Shown here: positions 1 through 9,265 of the stretch, in pieces
Numbering within the stretch: position 1 is the stretch's first letter
Layout: every line of letters begins with the position of its first letter
DNA from: Microvirga sp. VF16
GTDB taxonomy: Bacteria > Pseudomonadota > Alphaproteobacteria > Rhizobiales > Beijerinckiaceae
Direction of reading: 5' to 3'
NCBI RefSeq assembly: GCF_016864375.1
Contig: NZ_CP069354.1
Location: forward strand, 806,001 to 870,000
DNA length: 64,000 nucleotides
Translations under genes and position numbers: made by a program
Notes under the pieces: model-generated
What the model was told of the DNA's origin: nothing
The model's input: only the letters and a program-made list of their open reading frames with translations
The model's database searches: none

Positions 1-417
1 ATTCCGGCACGGGAGGCGAGAGATGGAGACGCTATCGTCCCCGGAACGATTCTCGTTGCTCCCGGCGGGAGGCATATGGGAGTCGCATCGTCCGGCGGCA
101 AGGCGATCATCCGGCTCAATGACGGACCTCCCGAGAACTTCTGCCGTCCGGCCGTCGATGTCCTGTTCCGAGAGGCCGCGGCGGTCTATGGCGCATCGGC
201 GCTTGCCGTTGTCCTGACCGGCATGGGCTCGGACGGAACGCATGGCGCGCGCTTCCTCACGAAGGCGGGTGCGGCCGTGATCGCCCAGGATGAAGCGACG
301 AGCATCGTCTGGGGAATGCCGGGCAGTGTCGTGAAGGCGGGCCTCGCTCACGAGGTTCTTCCCCTGGAATCCATCGGCCGCTCGTTGAAAGGCCTCATGA
401 CCGGAGCTTCGAAATGA
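1..417 (+). CDS. cheB: Chemotaxis protein-glutamate methylesterase CheB, C-terminal part (5' truncated by window)
   Basis: CheB removes methyl groups from (and deamidates) chemoreceptors in the cytoplasm. The frame is open from base 1, so the receiver domain and the nucleophile serine motif lie outside the window. The visible 138 residues are the C-terminal part of the esterase domain. APGGRHM (His at about visible residue 25) matches the catalytic-histidine motif and LTGMGSDG carries the catalytic aspartate. The stop codon overlaps the cheR start as ATGA (414-417), so the two adaptation enzymes are translationally coupled. The call rests on these motifs and on the cheR neighbour. Confidence 0.95.
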   Translation: MPAREARDGDAIVPGTILVAPGGRHMGVASSGGKAIIRLNDGPPENFCRPAVDVLFREAAAVYGASALAVVLTGMGSDGTHGARFLTKAGAAVIAQDEATSIVWGMPGSVVKAGLAHEVLPLESIGRSLKGLMTGASK

Positions 418-1265
418 CCGAATCCGAATTCGAAGCCCTGCGCGTCTTTCTGAAGGCCCGGTCGGGCCTGGCCCTCTCGCCTGACAAGCGATATCTCGTC
501 GAGAGCCGCCTCTCATCCGTCTGTACGCGTTTCAAGCTCGAGAGCCTGTCGCACCTCGTCCGTGAGATCAGGACCGGCCGCGTGATCGCGCTCGAGAAGG
601 CGACGATCGAGGCGATGACGACGAACGAGACCTTCTTCTTTCGCGACAAGACGCCTTTCGATCTCTTCCAGGATGTCCTGCTTCCCAAGTATATCAAGGA
701 GCGGGCATCGAGCCGCAGGTTGCGGATCTGGTGTGCCGCGGCATCGAGCGGCCAGGAGCCGTATTCGCTGGCGATGCTTTTGAAGGAAGCTTCCGCCCGG
801 ATGCCGGGATGGCACATCGATATCATTGCCTCTGACATCTCTACGGACGTGCTGGAGAAGGCCAGGGCGGGTCTCTACAACCAGTTCGAAGTGCAGCGCG
901 GATTACCGATCCGCCTTCTCGTGAAGTACTTCACGCAGGTAGGCGACCAATGGCAGATCTCACCTGAGATCCGGTCGATGGTGGACTTCCGCTATCTGAA
1001 CCTCCTTGACGATTTCAGTCGCCTGGGGCAGTTCGACATTGTCTATTGCCGTAACGTCTTGATCTACTTCGATGCGCCTCTCAAGGCCGATGTGCTGCGT
1101 CGGATTGCCAACACGATGGCGGCGGACGGCTCGCTCCTCCTCGGGGCATCCGAGACCGTGCTCGGGGTCACGGACGCCTTGGCGCTGGATCCGGCTCATC
1201 GCGGTCTCTACGCGAAGGCCCTGACGGCGACTGCGCCGAAAATGTTTGCCGTCGGCGCACGTTAG
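414..1265 (+). CDS. cheR: Chemotaxis protein methyltransferase CheR
   Basis: An S-adenosylmethionine-dependent methyltransferase that methylates receptor glutamates and opposes CheB. The length of 283 aa is normal for the family. The helical N-terminal domain covers about residues 1-75 and includes TTNETFFFRD. The catalytic domain follows with the SAM-binding stretch IWCAAASSGQEPYS and the late motif FDIVYCRNVLIYFD. There is no C-terminal TPR extension, as in the classical short form. The start is fixed by the ATGA overlap with cheB. A terminator-like hairpin follows about 40 bases downstream, closing the transcription unit. Confidence 0.96.
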   Translation: MTESEFEALRVFLKARSGLALSPDKRYLVESRLSSVCTRFKLESLSHLVREIRTGRVIALEKATIEAMTTNETFFFRDKTPFDLFQDVLLPKYIKERASSRRLRIWCAAASSGQEPYSLAMLLKEASARMPGWHIDIIASDISTDVLEKARAGLYNQFEVQRGLPIRLLVKYFTQVGDQWQISPEIRSMVDFRYLNLLDDFSRLGQFDIVYCRNVLIYFDAPLKADVLRRIANTMAADGSLLLGASETVLGVTDALALDPAHRGLYAKALTATAPKMFAVGAR

Positions 1266-1303
1266 GCATCTCCAGGAACGGAATACTGGCTCCTTCATGA
1301 GAA

Positions 1304-1331
1304 GCGTCCGGCCTATGGCCGGGCGCTTTTT
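1304..1331 (+). terminator. Rho-independent terminator after cheR
   Basis: GCGTCCGGC (1304-1312) pairs with GCCGGGCGC (1318-1326), a nine-base-pair stem with one G-T pair and a five-base loop, followed directly by five T residues. It lies 38 bases after the cheR stop. Confidence 0.8.
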
Positions 1332-1665
1332 CCATTCCAGGCAAGGTGCTGCTATAGTTAACAAACTGTAAATACATAGTTTTTTGCGAAAGTTGTTGTC
1401 CTTCTGCTTGACGGAACGGCCGGGCATCGGTAAACAGGGAAGCACAAGCACCGCTGATGAAGTGATCATTCACTTCAGGTGCCAAGAAAGCACTATGGTA
1501 CGCCTTCAGACGAAGGCTAGGCATGATGCCAATCCATTTTGCCGGTAAAAGCCCGGATGTCATGTGAGCAGCGGATCGAGGTTCCCTCGAGGCATGAAGC
1601 CCCTCCGCTGGGTCGGTTAAACTCCGACATTCCCTGAACAATCACATCATTCAAGGAAGAAGCAC
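1332..1665 (+). promoter_or_regulatory. Flagellin upstream region (334 bp, no gene)
   Basis: No convincing coding frame lies here. The segment starts AT-rich (about 1355-1400) and ends in a good ribosome binding site, AAGGAAGAA, about 7 bases before the flagellin ATG. It presumably holds the flagellin promoter and a long leader, but I could not pick out a specific sigma-factor motif with confidence. Confidence 0.4.
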
Positions 1666-2844
1666 ATGTCTTCGATCAACACGAACCTCTCCGCCATGAC
1701 CGCCCTGCAGTCGCTCAAGTCGACGCAGAATGCCATGAACAAGACCCAGAACCAGATCTCGTCTGGCCTGCGCGTCGGCGAGGCTTCGCACAACGCCTCC
1801 TACTGGTCGATCGCGACCCAGATGAAGTCCGACAACGGCGCTCTCGGCTCCGTGAAAGACTCCATCAAGCAGTCGAAGTCGATGATCGACACCTTCAGCT
1901 CCGCGATGGACAAGGCTCTCGTCCACCTCAACGAGATGAAGAAGAAGGTCGCCACCGGCGGCAACCCCGGCGCCGATCTTAACGCTATCCAGACCGAACT
2001 GAGCCAGCGCATCGCCGGCCTCAAGAGCACGGCGGACTCGGCCACCATCAATGGCCAGAACTGGCTGAAGGGCGACGCCCAGAGCGTGCAGCTCGTTACG
2101 TCCTACGACAACGGCACTCTCGGCAAGCTGAGCATCGACACCGCGGGCGTGCAGCTGTTCCAGAACGCAACCGCCGGCACCGGCGGTCTGCTCGCCAACG
2201 TGGCGTCGATCAACGTCGCAGCGGCTCCGACGGCCAGCCATGTCAACATCGACGTCACCGCAGCGGATGGATCTTCCACCCTCACTGCAGCCTCGGCGGG
2301 TGATATCACGGTTGACTTCGGCGGTGGCACGGCAGCAACTGTGACGTTCGCAGCCGGTGAGGCCAAGACGCTCAATGACGTGGTCAACAAGATCAACGGC
2401 GACAGCGCCATGAGCGCTCTGGTGGACGCCCAGGTGGTGAACGGCGACCTCCGTCTCGTGTCGAAGCTTGACGGTAAGAACATGGTCGACGCAAGCACTG
2501 TGACGACGCTGACCGGTGCCACGAAGAGCGGCGCCACGGTGAATGCCGGCGCCGGCGTCGGCACCTCGGTTGACACCGCTCTGACCACCATCGAGCGCGC
2601 CATCGAAGCCGTGACGAAGGGCTCGTCGATGCTCGGTGCCACCAAGGCTCTCCTTGAGACCCAGGAAGAGTTCATCGGTGTCCTGTCCGACTCGCTGACC
2701 GCCGGCGTGAGCGCCTACGTCGATGCCGACATGAACGAGGCTTCGACCCGCTACCAGGCTCTGCAGACCCAGCAGCAGCTCGGCGTGCAGGCTCTCTCGA
2801 TGGCTAACCAGAACAGCCAGATGATCCTGAAGCTCTTCCAGTAA
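1666..2844 (+). CDS. Flagellin
   Basis: Structural subunit of the flagellar filament, exported by the flagellar type III apparatus; 392 aa, a typical length for an alphaproteobacterial flagellin. The N-terminal D0/D1 coiled coil is conserved (MSSINTNLSAMTALQSL at the start, then SSGLRVGEASHNASYWSIA), as is the C-terminal helix with TRYQALQTQQQLGVQALSM and the end QMILKLFQ. The middle (about residues 150-320) is a low-complexity region rich in Ala, Thr, Asp and Val, the surface-exposed variable domain. A strong Shine-Dalgarno sequence precedes the ATG and a terminator follows, so the gene is probably monocistronic. Confidence 0.97.
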   Translation: MSSINTNLSAMTALQSLKSTQNAMNKTQNQISSGLRVGEASHNASYWSIATQMKSDNGALGSVKDSIKQSKSMIDTFSSAMDKALVHLNEMKKKVATGGNPGADLNAIQTELSQRIAGLKSTADSATINGQNWLKGDAQSVQLVTSYDNGTLGKLSIDTAGVQLFQNATAGTGGLLANVASINVAAAPTASHVNIDVTAADGSSTLTAASAGDITVDFGGGTAATVTFAAGEAKTLNDVVNKINGDSAMSALVDAQVVNGDLRLVSKLDGKNMVDASTVTTLTGATKSGATVNAGAGVGTSVDTALTTIERAIEAVTKGSSMLGATKALLETQEEFIGVLSDSLTAGVSAYVDADMNEASTRYQALQTQQQLGVQALSMANQNSQMILKLFQ

Positions 2845-2869
2845 GAGTTCCAGCATCCACCTGAAGGGA

Positions 2870-2900
2870 GCCTCGCCTTGCAAAGGGCGAGGCTTCTTTC
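2870..2900 (+). terminator. Rho-independent terminator after flagellin
   Basis: GCCTCGCC (2870-2877) pairs perfectly with GGCGAGGC (2886-2893) across an eight-base loop, followed by TTCTTTC. It starts 25 bases after the flagellin stop and is well placed to end the transcript. Confidence 0.8.
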
Positions 2901-2919
2901 GTTGGAAAGGATTATCGCG

Positions 2920-3504
2920 ATGCTGAAGAAGCTGTCGTTCCATTCCCATTCCCGTATCGCGGCGCTGACGGCTGGCCTCGCCTCCGTTGCGGCGTTGCTT
3001 GCCATCCCAACCGAAGCTGGCGCAGTGGCGAACTGGTTCGGATCATGGGATTACGTGCTCAGGCACGATACCGAGGGACAACCTCTGGCGGCTTTCGCCC
3101 GTCTGCGTGGCGAGAACGGTTCCCTCCTGTGGCTGACCTGCCAGCGTCAGGTGCTGGACGGCGAACAGCCGCCGGTGTCCTTCATCACGGCGGCTGTTGC
3201 CCAGAAGCAGTATCTCGGCCGGAGCGATCCTCGTGGCCGGAGCACCGTCTACTGGTTCGACGGCGGCAGCCCCGAGGTCGGCCATTGGATCTATCGCGAC
3301 CGATACGGCCAGATCGCAGAGCCTGCACAGGTCCATGCCTTCGTCGACAGGCTCGCTCAAGCGCAAAGCCTGACGGTCGAGCTATCGAACTACCGCTATG
3401 AAAGCCGGAAGATCGAGTTTCACCTCAATGCGGGCGACACCAGAAATGTCGCCGACAGGTTCAGGCAGGATTGCAGGGATATCCTGCACGAGACCGGCGA
3501 TTGA
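2920..3504 (+). CDS. Secreted hypothetical protein next to flagellin
   Basis: A 194-aa protein with an N-terminal signal peptide (MLKKLSFHSHSR, then a hydrophobic Ala/Leu stretch to about residue 35, cleavage plausible after EAGA). The mature part has two cysteines (in LTCQRQ and RQDCRD) that could form a disulfide. I chose the ATG at 2920 because GGAAAGG lies just upstream and it gives a clean signal peptide; an upstream in-frame start at 2878 would put the terminator hairpin inside the gene. I do not recognise the family. Its place between flagellin and DUF1217 suggests an envelope or motility role, which is inference only. Confidence 0.75.
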   Translation: MLKKLSFHSHSRIAALTAGLASVAALLAIPTEAGAVANWFGSWDYVLRHDTEGQPLAAFARLRGENGSLLWLTCQRQVLDGEQPPVSFITAAVAQKQYLGRSDPRGRSTVYWFDGGSPEVGHWIYRDRYGQIAEPAQVHAFVDRLAQAQSLTVELSNYRYESRKIEFHLNAGDTRNVADRFRQDCRDILHETGD

Positions 3505-3561
3505 TTCGTCTCGATCCTTGAAGCTCCATTCCCCCGCAACTGCGTACTGGAAAACCGCCCC

Positions 3562-4347
3562 ATGATCAGCACATCGGTCCGTTACCAGATGATCACGACC
3601 AATCTCGCCCGCTCGAAGGAGTTGATCGAGAAGGATCCGGCGGTCAAACGCGAGACGGAATACTTCAAGGCCAATATCAGCAAGGTCACATCCATCGACG
3701 CGTTTCTCAAGAACGATCGTCTCTACAAATATGCCATGAAAGCCTATGGCCTTGAGGACATGGCTTTCGGCAAGGGACTCATCAGAAAACTGCTTCAGGA
3801 GGGCGTCACGAACCCTCTGAGCATGGCAAACAAGATGACCAATCCCCTCTACAAGGAGTTCGCTACGGCGTTCAACTTCGCCAGTAAGGGAGAGGCCGCC
3901 ACATGGGATCCGAGCGTCGCCACAACGACGGTCGAGCGCTACATGCAGACCGCGCTTGAAAAGAAGGAGGGCGATCAGAACCAGGGCGTTCAGCTTGCCA
4001 TGTATTTCAAGCGCAAGGCCTCCTCGGTAAAGACAACCATGAGCCTGCTGGCGGACAAGGCGCTTCTCAAGTTCGTCCAGACGACATTCGGCATTCCTGA
4101 ATCGGCATCGAGGGCCGATCTCGACATTCAAGTGCGGAACCTGGAGAAGTATTTGAAGATCGAGGATCTTCAGGATCCGAAGAAAGTCGACCGACTGATC
4201 CAGCGCTTCAACGCCATGTGGGACGTCACCAGTACCAGCACAGCGGCAGCATCTCCTGTGCTGAGTCTGTTCGGGGAACCCATGGAGCAGGGGTTCAGTG
4301 TCGATCTCATGATGAGCATCGCCAAGCTCAGGCTCGGCGGCTCATAA
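3562..4347 (+). CDS. DUF1217 family (flagellar-associated) protein
   Basis: A 261-aa soluble, mostly helical protein. The start MISTSVRYQMITTNLARS and the following pattern (VKRETEYFKANISKV, IDAFLKNDRLYKYAMKAY, LRKLLQEGV-like segment) match my memory of DUF1217, a family found almost only in flagellar loci of alphaproteobacteria and sometimes annotated as a basal-body rod-like protein. There is no signal peptide or membrane segment. The family's molecular function is not established as far as I know. It is convergent with the lipoprotein gene, with only four bases between the stops. Confidence 0.8.
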   Translation: MISTSVRYQMITTNLARSKELIEKDPAVKRETEYFKANISKVTSIDAFLKNDRLYKYAMKAYGLEDMAFGKGLIRKLLQEGVTNPLSMANKMTNPLYKEFATAFNFASKGEAATWDPSVATTTVERYMQTALEKKEGDQNQGVQLAMYFKRKASSVKTTMSLLADKALLKFVQTTFGIPESASRADLDIQVRNLEKYLKIEDLQDPKKVDRLIQRFNAMWDVTSTSTAAASPVLSLFGEPMEQGFSVDLMMSIAKLRLGGS

Positions 4348-4351
4348 CCTG

Positions 4352-4726
4352 CTATTTTGAAATGACGTCCACGACGATCCGCTCGTTGGCGGGTATTGCA
4401 TCGGACGGCGCTCTCACGATGAAGACGCCGCTGCAGGTTGTCGTGACCTTGCGGATTGGCGTGCGGTGCTTGTCCGCGCCGATCAAGTAATTCACCGTGT
4501 AAAAGGGTTCGCCGCCAATGAAGGTGGTCTGCTTGCTTTCGAAGACGTAGCCGACCTGGATTGGGTCGATCCGATAGACCGTTCGAGGTGGGCCCCAGGC
4601 GGCGATGCGCGCGGAAATGGGTTTTCCAATATAGTCCGAGCACGACAGGGCGACCGTTTCCTGGGCGATCGGCACGCAGCCGCCGGTGCCGATGACCACC
4701 GCGAGCGTTACGAAGAGCGTTCTCAA
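4352..4726 (-). CDS. Small lipoprotein, function unknown
   Basis: With a TTG start at 4726, preceded by GGGAG at good spacing, the product is 124 aa and begins with a short, clean lipoprotein signal peptide ending VIGTGGC, the cysteine being the lipidation site at about residue 17. A longer frame from 4768 is possible but spoils the signal peptide. The mature domain holds IGKPISARIAAWGPPRTVY and GVFIVRAPSD, a small beta-rich domain with a second cysteine pair (LSCSDY, TTTCSG). I do not recognise a named family. It stands alone on its strand. Confidence 0.65.
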   Translation of the reverse strand: MRTLFVTLAVVIGTGGCVPIAQETVALSCSDYIGKPISARIAAWGPPRTVYRIDPIQVGYVFESKQTTFIGGEPFYTVNYLIGADKHRTPIRKVTTTCSGVFIVRAPSDAIPANERIVVDVISK

Positions 4727-5376
4727 GCAGATCTCCCAAGGAATTTTCAATGGTCTTTGTCTCAACAATATATGTCTGATTCAGATGAGCTGAAGCCGTT
4801 CCTATGAACGTAGTAAACCTCAAGTCCGCGCGATGAGGCCGTGAAAGCACTTCGTCAGGTTCGTGCAAGCTTGCGATGCCATACAAAGGAGTACCTCTAA
4901 ATGATGAGGAGAGTTCCATGGCTGTCATTCTCGTGCCGGTCGTCGCTGCATCCCTGGTCGGGCTTATTGGAATGCCTGTCGTGCGGCTCATGATCTCTTC
5001 GAAGAGAACGAAGCATTGGGCCAGAAGTCGCAGCATGGCGCAGAGCCGATATTGAACGAAACGATGCCTCCATGGGTCGAGGCGCTGAATTGACATGCGC
5101 CGATCATGGTTGAAGTTAGAGAGTGAGATCCCGACCGCTCATTGGAGTGACCATTTCACCGAGGCGGGACACCTATCGGGAGACGAGTAGGCCGAATTTA
5201 TTTGGAGACGCTCGGCACTGATCTTCCCTCTTCATTCAAAGAGGTCTCCGGAACTGGTTGCTTGCTCTGTTGCTGGAAGTCAACAGTGTCGGGTCGTTCG
5301 TGACCTTGCGACGAGTTCCTGCTTGCGCTGAGCTTCCGCTGCTGACAGCTTTATTGAAAAGAATAATGCTGAACAG
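4727..5376. other. Intergenic stretch of about 650 bp
   Basis: Apart from the 45-aa candidate at 4918-5055 I see no supportable gene, RNA or repeat. It must hold the promoter of the minus-strand lipoprotein gene at its left end and that of the transglutaminase-like peptidase at its right end (AT-rich at about 5345-5370). Confidence 0.5.
4918..5055 (+). CDS. Possible small membrane protein (45 aa)
   Basis: A short frame with an excellent ribosome binding site (GAGGAGAG ending about 5 bases before ATG). The peptide begins MAVILVPVVAASLVGLIGMP, a hydrophobic stretch long enough to span the membrane, and ends with a basic tail (SSKRTKHWARSRS). It lies in an otherwise empty 650-bp gap. No homologue comes to mind, so the call rests on translation signals and peptide character only. 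Confidence 0.4.
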   Translation: MAVILVPVVAASLVGLIGMPVVRLMISSKRTKHWARSRSMAQSRY

Positions 5377-6060
5377 GTGCGGGGCATGTGCGGGATTACT
5401 TTCGAGATTTCAGGGAGGCGGAGTAAACGCCTCAATCGCATTCTCACGTCGGCCGGTCTCGGTGCCGTTGTCCTGTCCGCCATGGTCGGAGCCGGTTCGG
5501 CTCTTGCATTTTCTCAATCAGCAATGCCCGTGCACGGCGATGCTCTGTTCTCGGTTGGAGCGGCTGGGCCGACCCCGGCCTGGATCGAGTTCTGCACGCA
5601 GCAACCTCAGGAATGCGCTCACAACCTTTCCGAACCTGACACGATCGTTCTCGATCGGGAGATCTGGAAAACCATCGTCGATGTGAACGAGCGGGTGAAC
5701 AAGGAGATCCTGCCGGTAACGGATCAGGATCATTGGGGCGTTGCGGATCGTTGGGATTATCCGGATGATGGACTCGGCGACTGCGAGGACATCCAGTTGC
5801 TGAAACGCCGCCGTCTCACCGAAGCGGGTCTGCCACAACGAGCCCTGCGCATGACGGTGGTCATCGACGAGCTTGGAGCCGGGCATGCCGTGCTCATGGC
5901 GAGAACCGATCGCGGCGATTACATTCTCGACAACAAGCGCAACGCCGTCCTGCCCTGGCAGCAGACGGGCTATCGCTATGTGAAGCGGGAAGGGACCGAC
6001 AGTGCAGACTGGGTCTGGCTCGGAAACCAGACGGCGCCGATGGTGACGGCGACGAAATAA
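5377..6060 (+). CDS. Transglutaminase-like cysteine peptidase (BTLCP family)
   Basis: The 227-aa product matches the bacterial transglutaminase-like cysteine peptidase family (Peptidase_C93). The catalytic triad is visible in order: Cys in GDCEDIQLLKR, His in GAGHAVLMAR and Asp in YILDNKRN. An N-terminal hydrophobic stretch ending SALAFSQ suggests export. The frame begins with GTG at 5377; ATG at 5386 is an equally good start. Some members process surface adhesins together with c-di-GMP receptors (LapG type), but no LapD-like partner is in the window, so the substrate is unknown. Confidence 0.85.
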   Translation: MRGMCGITFEISGRRSKRLNRILTSAGLGAVVLSAMVGAGSALAFSQSAMPVHGDALFSVGAAGPTPAWIEFCTQQPQECAHNLSEPDTIVLDREIWKTIVDVNERVNKEILPVTDQDHWGVADRWDYPDDGLGDCEDIQLLKRRRLTEAGLPQRALRMTVVIDELGAGHAVLMARTDRGDYILDNKRNAVLPWQQTGYRYVKREGTDSADWVWLGNQTAPMVTATK

Positions 6061-6152
6061 GCCATGAGGCTGTAGGACAAGGTTTGATTTCAGCGTCGCT
6101 CAAGACAGCGCGAAGGTGTCGTGCGGGGCATTAAGATTGTGCCCCTGCGCTC

Positions 6153-6782
6153 TTAGCTCGACACGCGCGCAGCCGGTGATTGGGTGATCATGGTCTCGGT
6201 GGTCAGCACCACCCAGCCGGCATCGGAACGCTCGATGGAGATGACCTGTCCGATCCCCGGCAGCGTCATTCCGGGCGTGACCCACCAGAGGCCTTCGGGA
6301 CCTTCGATCAGAGCGGATCCGCCTGTCGCCCGATGGACGACGTAGCGCTGGAACTGCGCTCTTCTATCGATGCTCTGCGCTGCCGTGCTTCCCGTGCGCC
6401 CTGCCAGTTCGACGTCCTTCTTGGTCAGCGAGCCCGTTGTCGCGGGGCTCAGATCGACGGAGCGCGTCGCGTTCGCCGCGACGGCTCTGCCGATGGCCGT
6501 GTCGGTCACGGCCGATTTGAGATAGGTATAGCCATCGCTGAAATGCAGGGCATAGACCGGCAGGGCGATGGCCGAAAGGGTGAGGGCTAGACCTAAGCAC
6601 ATCACGATCCGGTCGCCCACCGCCTCGCGGGCGCGGATGGATTCTTCGATACGTTGAACCTTGCGCTCTCGTCGTTCGGCCGTGGAGACGGGGCCCTTGA
6701 CGTTTCCGGCCCTGGCCACCTGCTCCAAAACCTTGTCGAACCGAATGCCCATGGAAACCGCCACGTTGAGAATCACGTGCAA
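6153..6782 (-). CDS. Single-pass membrane protein of unknown function
   Basis: A 209-aa product with a cytoplasmic N-terminal segment rich in charged residues (about 1-55, including AERRERKVQRIEESIRA, helical), one membrane span (IVMCLGLALTLSAIALPVYAL, about 59-79) and a C-terminal exported domain containing the beta-like segment LWWVTPGMTLPGIGQVISI and GWVVLTTETMI. The TTG at 6782 has AGGA upstream; ATG at 6752 is the alternative start. The domain after the span resembles small periplasmic beta domains, but I cannot name a family. It stands divergent to the chemoreceptor gene. Confidence 0.65.
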   Translation of the reverse strand: MHVILNVAVSMGIRFDKVLEQVARAGNVKGPVSTAERRERKVQRIEESIRAREAVGDRIVMCLGLALTLSAIALPVYALHFSDGYTYLKSAVTDTAIGRAVAANATRSVDLSPATTGSLTKKDVELAGRTGSTAAQSIDRRAQFQRYVVHRATGGSALIEGPEGLWWVTPGMTLPGIGQVISIERSDAGWVVLTTETMITQSPAARVSS

Positions 6783-6943
6783 TCATTCCTATGGGTTTAT
6801 ACTTAACAATCCGTCACCTGATCTGGAGAAACTTGGCCGTATCCACCTGAAGGATAAGACAAGCCTCACACAAGCATCCGCGCGATATCCTGGAATGCCA
6901 TTCATGGATGTTGCGCGGTAGCTTTGGTGCTTCGGGGTTGATA

Positions 6944-8614
6944 ATGAAAATTAGAACGAAGATTTTTGCGCTCGTTGCGGCGTTGAGCGTTGTCGCCGTC
7001 ATGACGGCTGCCGTCGGTATCAGCACGCTGCAAACCTACAACCAGGCTGTCGACGATGTCAGGCTCGCGGCGACCCGCGCTCTCTATGGAGAGCGCCTCA
7101 ATCGGCTGGTCACCCATGTCGTCATGGAAGCAAGAGGTATCTATGCGTCGAAGGATACGACCGAAGCCCGCAAGTTCGGCGACGGGCTTCTCGCGACTCT
7201 GAAGGATATCGATGTTCTCCTGAAAGAGTGGGAGCCGATCGTTCCGGGCGACAGCAAGGCGCTGTTCGATGCCGTGGTCAAGGATGCCGCGGAGTTCAGG
7301 AAATTCCGTTCCGAGACGGTTCGCCTGGGTGCCGATGTCTCGCCCGTGGCCGCCAATGCGCAGGGCAACAACGACGCCAACCGCGCCAACCGGAAAGCCT
7401 TCCAGGTCAGCATCGATGCCCTGACCAAGCGGGGAAGCGAGGAGATCGCCGCTGTCGATCGGCGAGCAACCGAATTGTATGACCAGCGCCTGATGCTGCT
7501 CATCTCGATTGCGCTGGCGGGTACCCTCATTGCGCTTCTGATCGGCTGGCTCGTCGGCCATCGCCAGATCGCGCAGCCGCTGAAACGCGTGACCGAAGCC
7601 ATTCAGAAGCTTGCCGCGGGTGACTACAACCTGCCGCAGGCGAAAGCCGGCAAGGATGAGGTTGGCGATATCTGGAAGGCTACCCAGGTGTTCGCCGGCG
7701 CCATGCAGGAGGCAGAGCATCTGCGACATGCGCAGACCGAAGCCGAGAAGCACGCTGCCGAGCGACGCAGAATCGAGATGATGACGCTGGCCCAGAGCTT
7801 CGAGGGCAGCGTCGGCGGTCTCGTCCAGCATCTTTCTGTGGCTGCTCAGCAAATGGAAGCAACGGCCCGCTCGATGGCCGTGACCGCTCAGCAGACCAAC
7901 CAGCAATCGAACTCAGTGGCGGCCGCGGCGGAGGAGACCTCGAGCAACGTTCAGGCCGTGGCGGCGGCAGCGGAGCAACTCGCAGCTTCCTCCAACGAGA
8001 TCGGTTCGCAGGTTTCGCAGACGTCCATTGCCGCGGCGAGAGCCGTGCAGAATGCGCGCAAGACCAACGCGCTCGTGGAGACGCTGGCCGATGGTGCGCA
8101 GAAGATCGGCGAGGTCGTCGCCCTGATCAACACGATCGCGAGCCAGACCAATCTTCTCGCGCTCAATGCCACCATCGAGGCTGCCAGGGCAGGTGAGGCC
8201 GGCAAGGGCTTCGCCGTCGTGGCCGCGGAGGTCAAGGAGCTTGCAAACCAGACTTCGCGCGCGACCGAGGATATCAGCTCTCACATTCATCAGATCCAGC
8301 AATCGACGAAGGACGCGGTCGAGGCCATCCGTGATATCGGCCTGACCATCGAAGAGGTGCATCAGGTTGCGACCAGCGTTGCTGCGGCCGTCGAGGAGCA
8401 GCAGGCTGCCACGCAGGAGATCGCACGGAATGTCAGCGAAGCGGCAAGGGGCACGCAGGATGTGAGCGAGAGCATCGTCCAGGTTCAGGGGGCGGCAACC
8501 CATGCCGGTTCGGCCGCATCCCAGGTTCTGGCCGCGGCCGGCGAGCTGGCATCCAACTCGCATGCTCTGAGCAAGGAGGTCGACGGCTTCCTTCAGAATG
8601 TACGCGCCGCTTGA
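6944..8614 (+). CDS. Methyl-accepting chemotaxis protein
   Basis: A 556-aa transmembrane chemoreceptor starting [16 protein letters not shown]1 covers about residues 8-28. A helical periplasmic sensing domain runs to about 182, TM2 is [24 protein letters not shown] covers about 206-260, and the C-terminal signalling hairpin has its tip at [20 protein letters not shown] (about 395-415). There is no C-terminal CheR-tethering pentapeptide. I preferred ATG 6944 over 6908 because it gives a normal N-terminus. The ligand cannot be told from sequence. A strong terminator follows, so it is probably its own transcription unit. Confidence 0.95.
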   Translation: MKIRTKIFALVAALSVVAVMTAAVGISTLQTYNQAVDDVRLAATRALYGERLNRLVTHVVMEARGIYASKDTTEARKFGDGLLATLKDIDVLLKEWEPIVPGDSKALFDAVVKDAAEFRKFRSETVRLGADVSPVAANAQGNNDANRANRKAFQVSIDALTKRGSEEIAAVDRRATELYDQRLMLLISIALAGTLIALLIGWLVGHRQIAQPLKRVTEAIQKLAAGDYNLPQAKAGKDEVGDIWKATQVFAGAMQEAEHLRHAQTEAEKHAAERRRIEMMTLAQSFEGSVGGLVQHLSVAAQQMEATARSMAVTAQQTNQQSNSVAAAAEETSSNVQAVAAAAEQLAASSNEIGSQVSQTSIAAARAVQNARKTNALVETLADGAQKIGEVVALINTIASQTNLLALNATIEAARAGEAGKGFAVVAAEVKELANQTSRATEDISSHIHQIQQSTKDAVEAIRDIGLTIEEVHQVATSVAAAVEEQQAATQEIARNVSEAARGTQDVSESIVQVQGAATHAGSAASQVLAAAGELASNSHALSKEVDGFLQNVRAA

Positions 8615-8630
8615 ACCTGAATGGCGAACG

Positions 8631-8662
8631 GGATCTGGCTCTGTCCGAGCCAGATCCTCTCT
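8631..8662 (+). terminator. Rho-independent terminator after the chemoreceptor gene
   Basis: GGATCTGGCTC (8631-8641) pairs perfectly with GAGCCAGATCC (8647-8657) over a five-base loop, followed by TCTCTT. The eleven-base-pair stem is the strongest hairpin I found in the window. Confidence 0.85.
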
Positions 8663-8754
8663 TCCAAAAACGATCTCCGCTCACCTGATCCACTGACCGC
8701 GTGTCCAAAATCGCCGCTATGGAACCAACGCCAAAGCTCGGCGATTAGCAGAGC

Positions 8755-9177
8755 GTGAGCATATTATCGACAAACATCACCGCTGAAACGGATGCCCCTC
8801 TCCAGACCGTTCTGGTGGTCGAGGATGAGGTTCTGATCCGCACTGTCATCGCGGATTACCTGCGCGAATGCGGCTATCGGGTCCACGAGGCCGTGAACGC
8901 ACAAGAGGCGATCGCGATTCTCCAGTCGCCTGAGGTCTCGGTCGACGTGGTGTTCAGCGATGTCGAGATGCCCGGCAGCATGGATGGTTTCGGACTGGCG
9001 CGGTGGATTCGCGCCAACAAGCCGGGAACCCATGTGATTCTCACATCCGGAGTGGAGCGATCCGCCGATATTGCTGGAACGCTCTGCGAAGCCGGCCCCC
9101 AGTTGAAGAAGCCCTATCCGTCACAGGATATCGTCGACCGCATCAAGCAACTCACGGCCAAGGCCCGGCGTTCCTGA
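8755..9177 (+). CDS. Single-domain response regulator
   Basis: A 140-aa stand-alone receiver domain with a GTG start. The acidic pocket is VVEDE near residue 22, the phospho-acceptor Asp lies in VFSDVEMPGSMDGF, the conserved Thr/Ser in VILTSG, and the lysine in KKPYPS. There is no output domain, so it signals by protein contact like CheY. KPY after beta-5 is typical of alphaproteobacterial single-domain regulators partnered with HisKA_2/HWE kinases, but no such kinase is adjacent. It is related to the next gene (shared MPGSMDGF), suggesting duplication. Confidence 0.9.
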   Translation: MSILSTNITAETDAPLQTVLVVEDEVLIRTVIADYLRECGYRVHEAVNAQEAIAILQSPEVSVDVVFSDVEMPGSMDGFGLARWIRANKPGTHVILTSGVERSADIAGTLCEAGPQLKKPYPSQDIVDRIKQLTAKARRS

Positions 9178-9265
9178 CAAGATTCCTGTCACGGCATAAA
9201 CCTTTGGACCGCTCACGCCTGTGCGACCGATGGGAACTGGATCAGGGCAGACCCGTTTCTGCTGC

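Noticed and set aside
1651..2949. 432-codon open frame antisense to flagellin
   Set aside because: It mirrors the codon bias of the flagellin gene on the other strand, has no ribosome site, and its protein (rich in His, Arg, Gly, Val) resembles no family.
4170..5096. 308-codon minus-strand frame across the lipoprotein and the 45-aa candidate
   Set aside because: Overlaps the DUF1217 end and the better-supported lipoprotein in another frame; no motifs.
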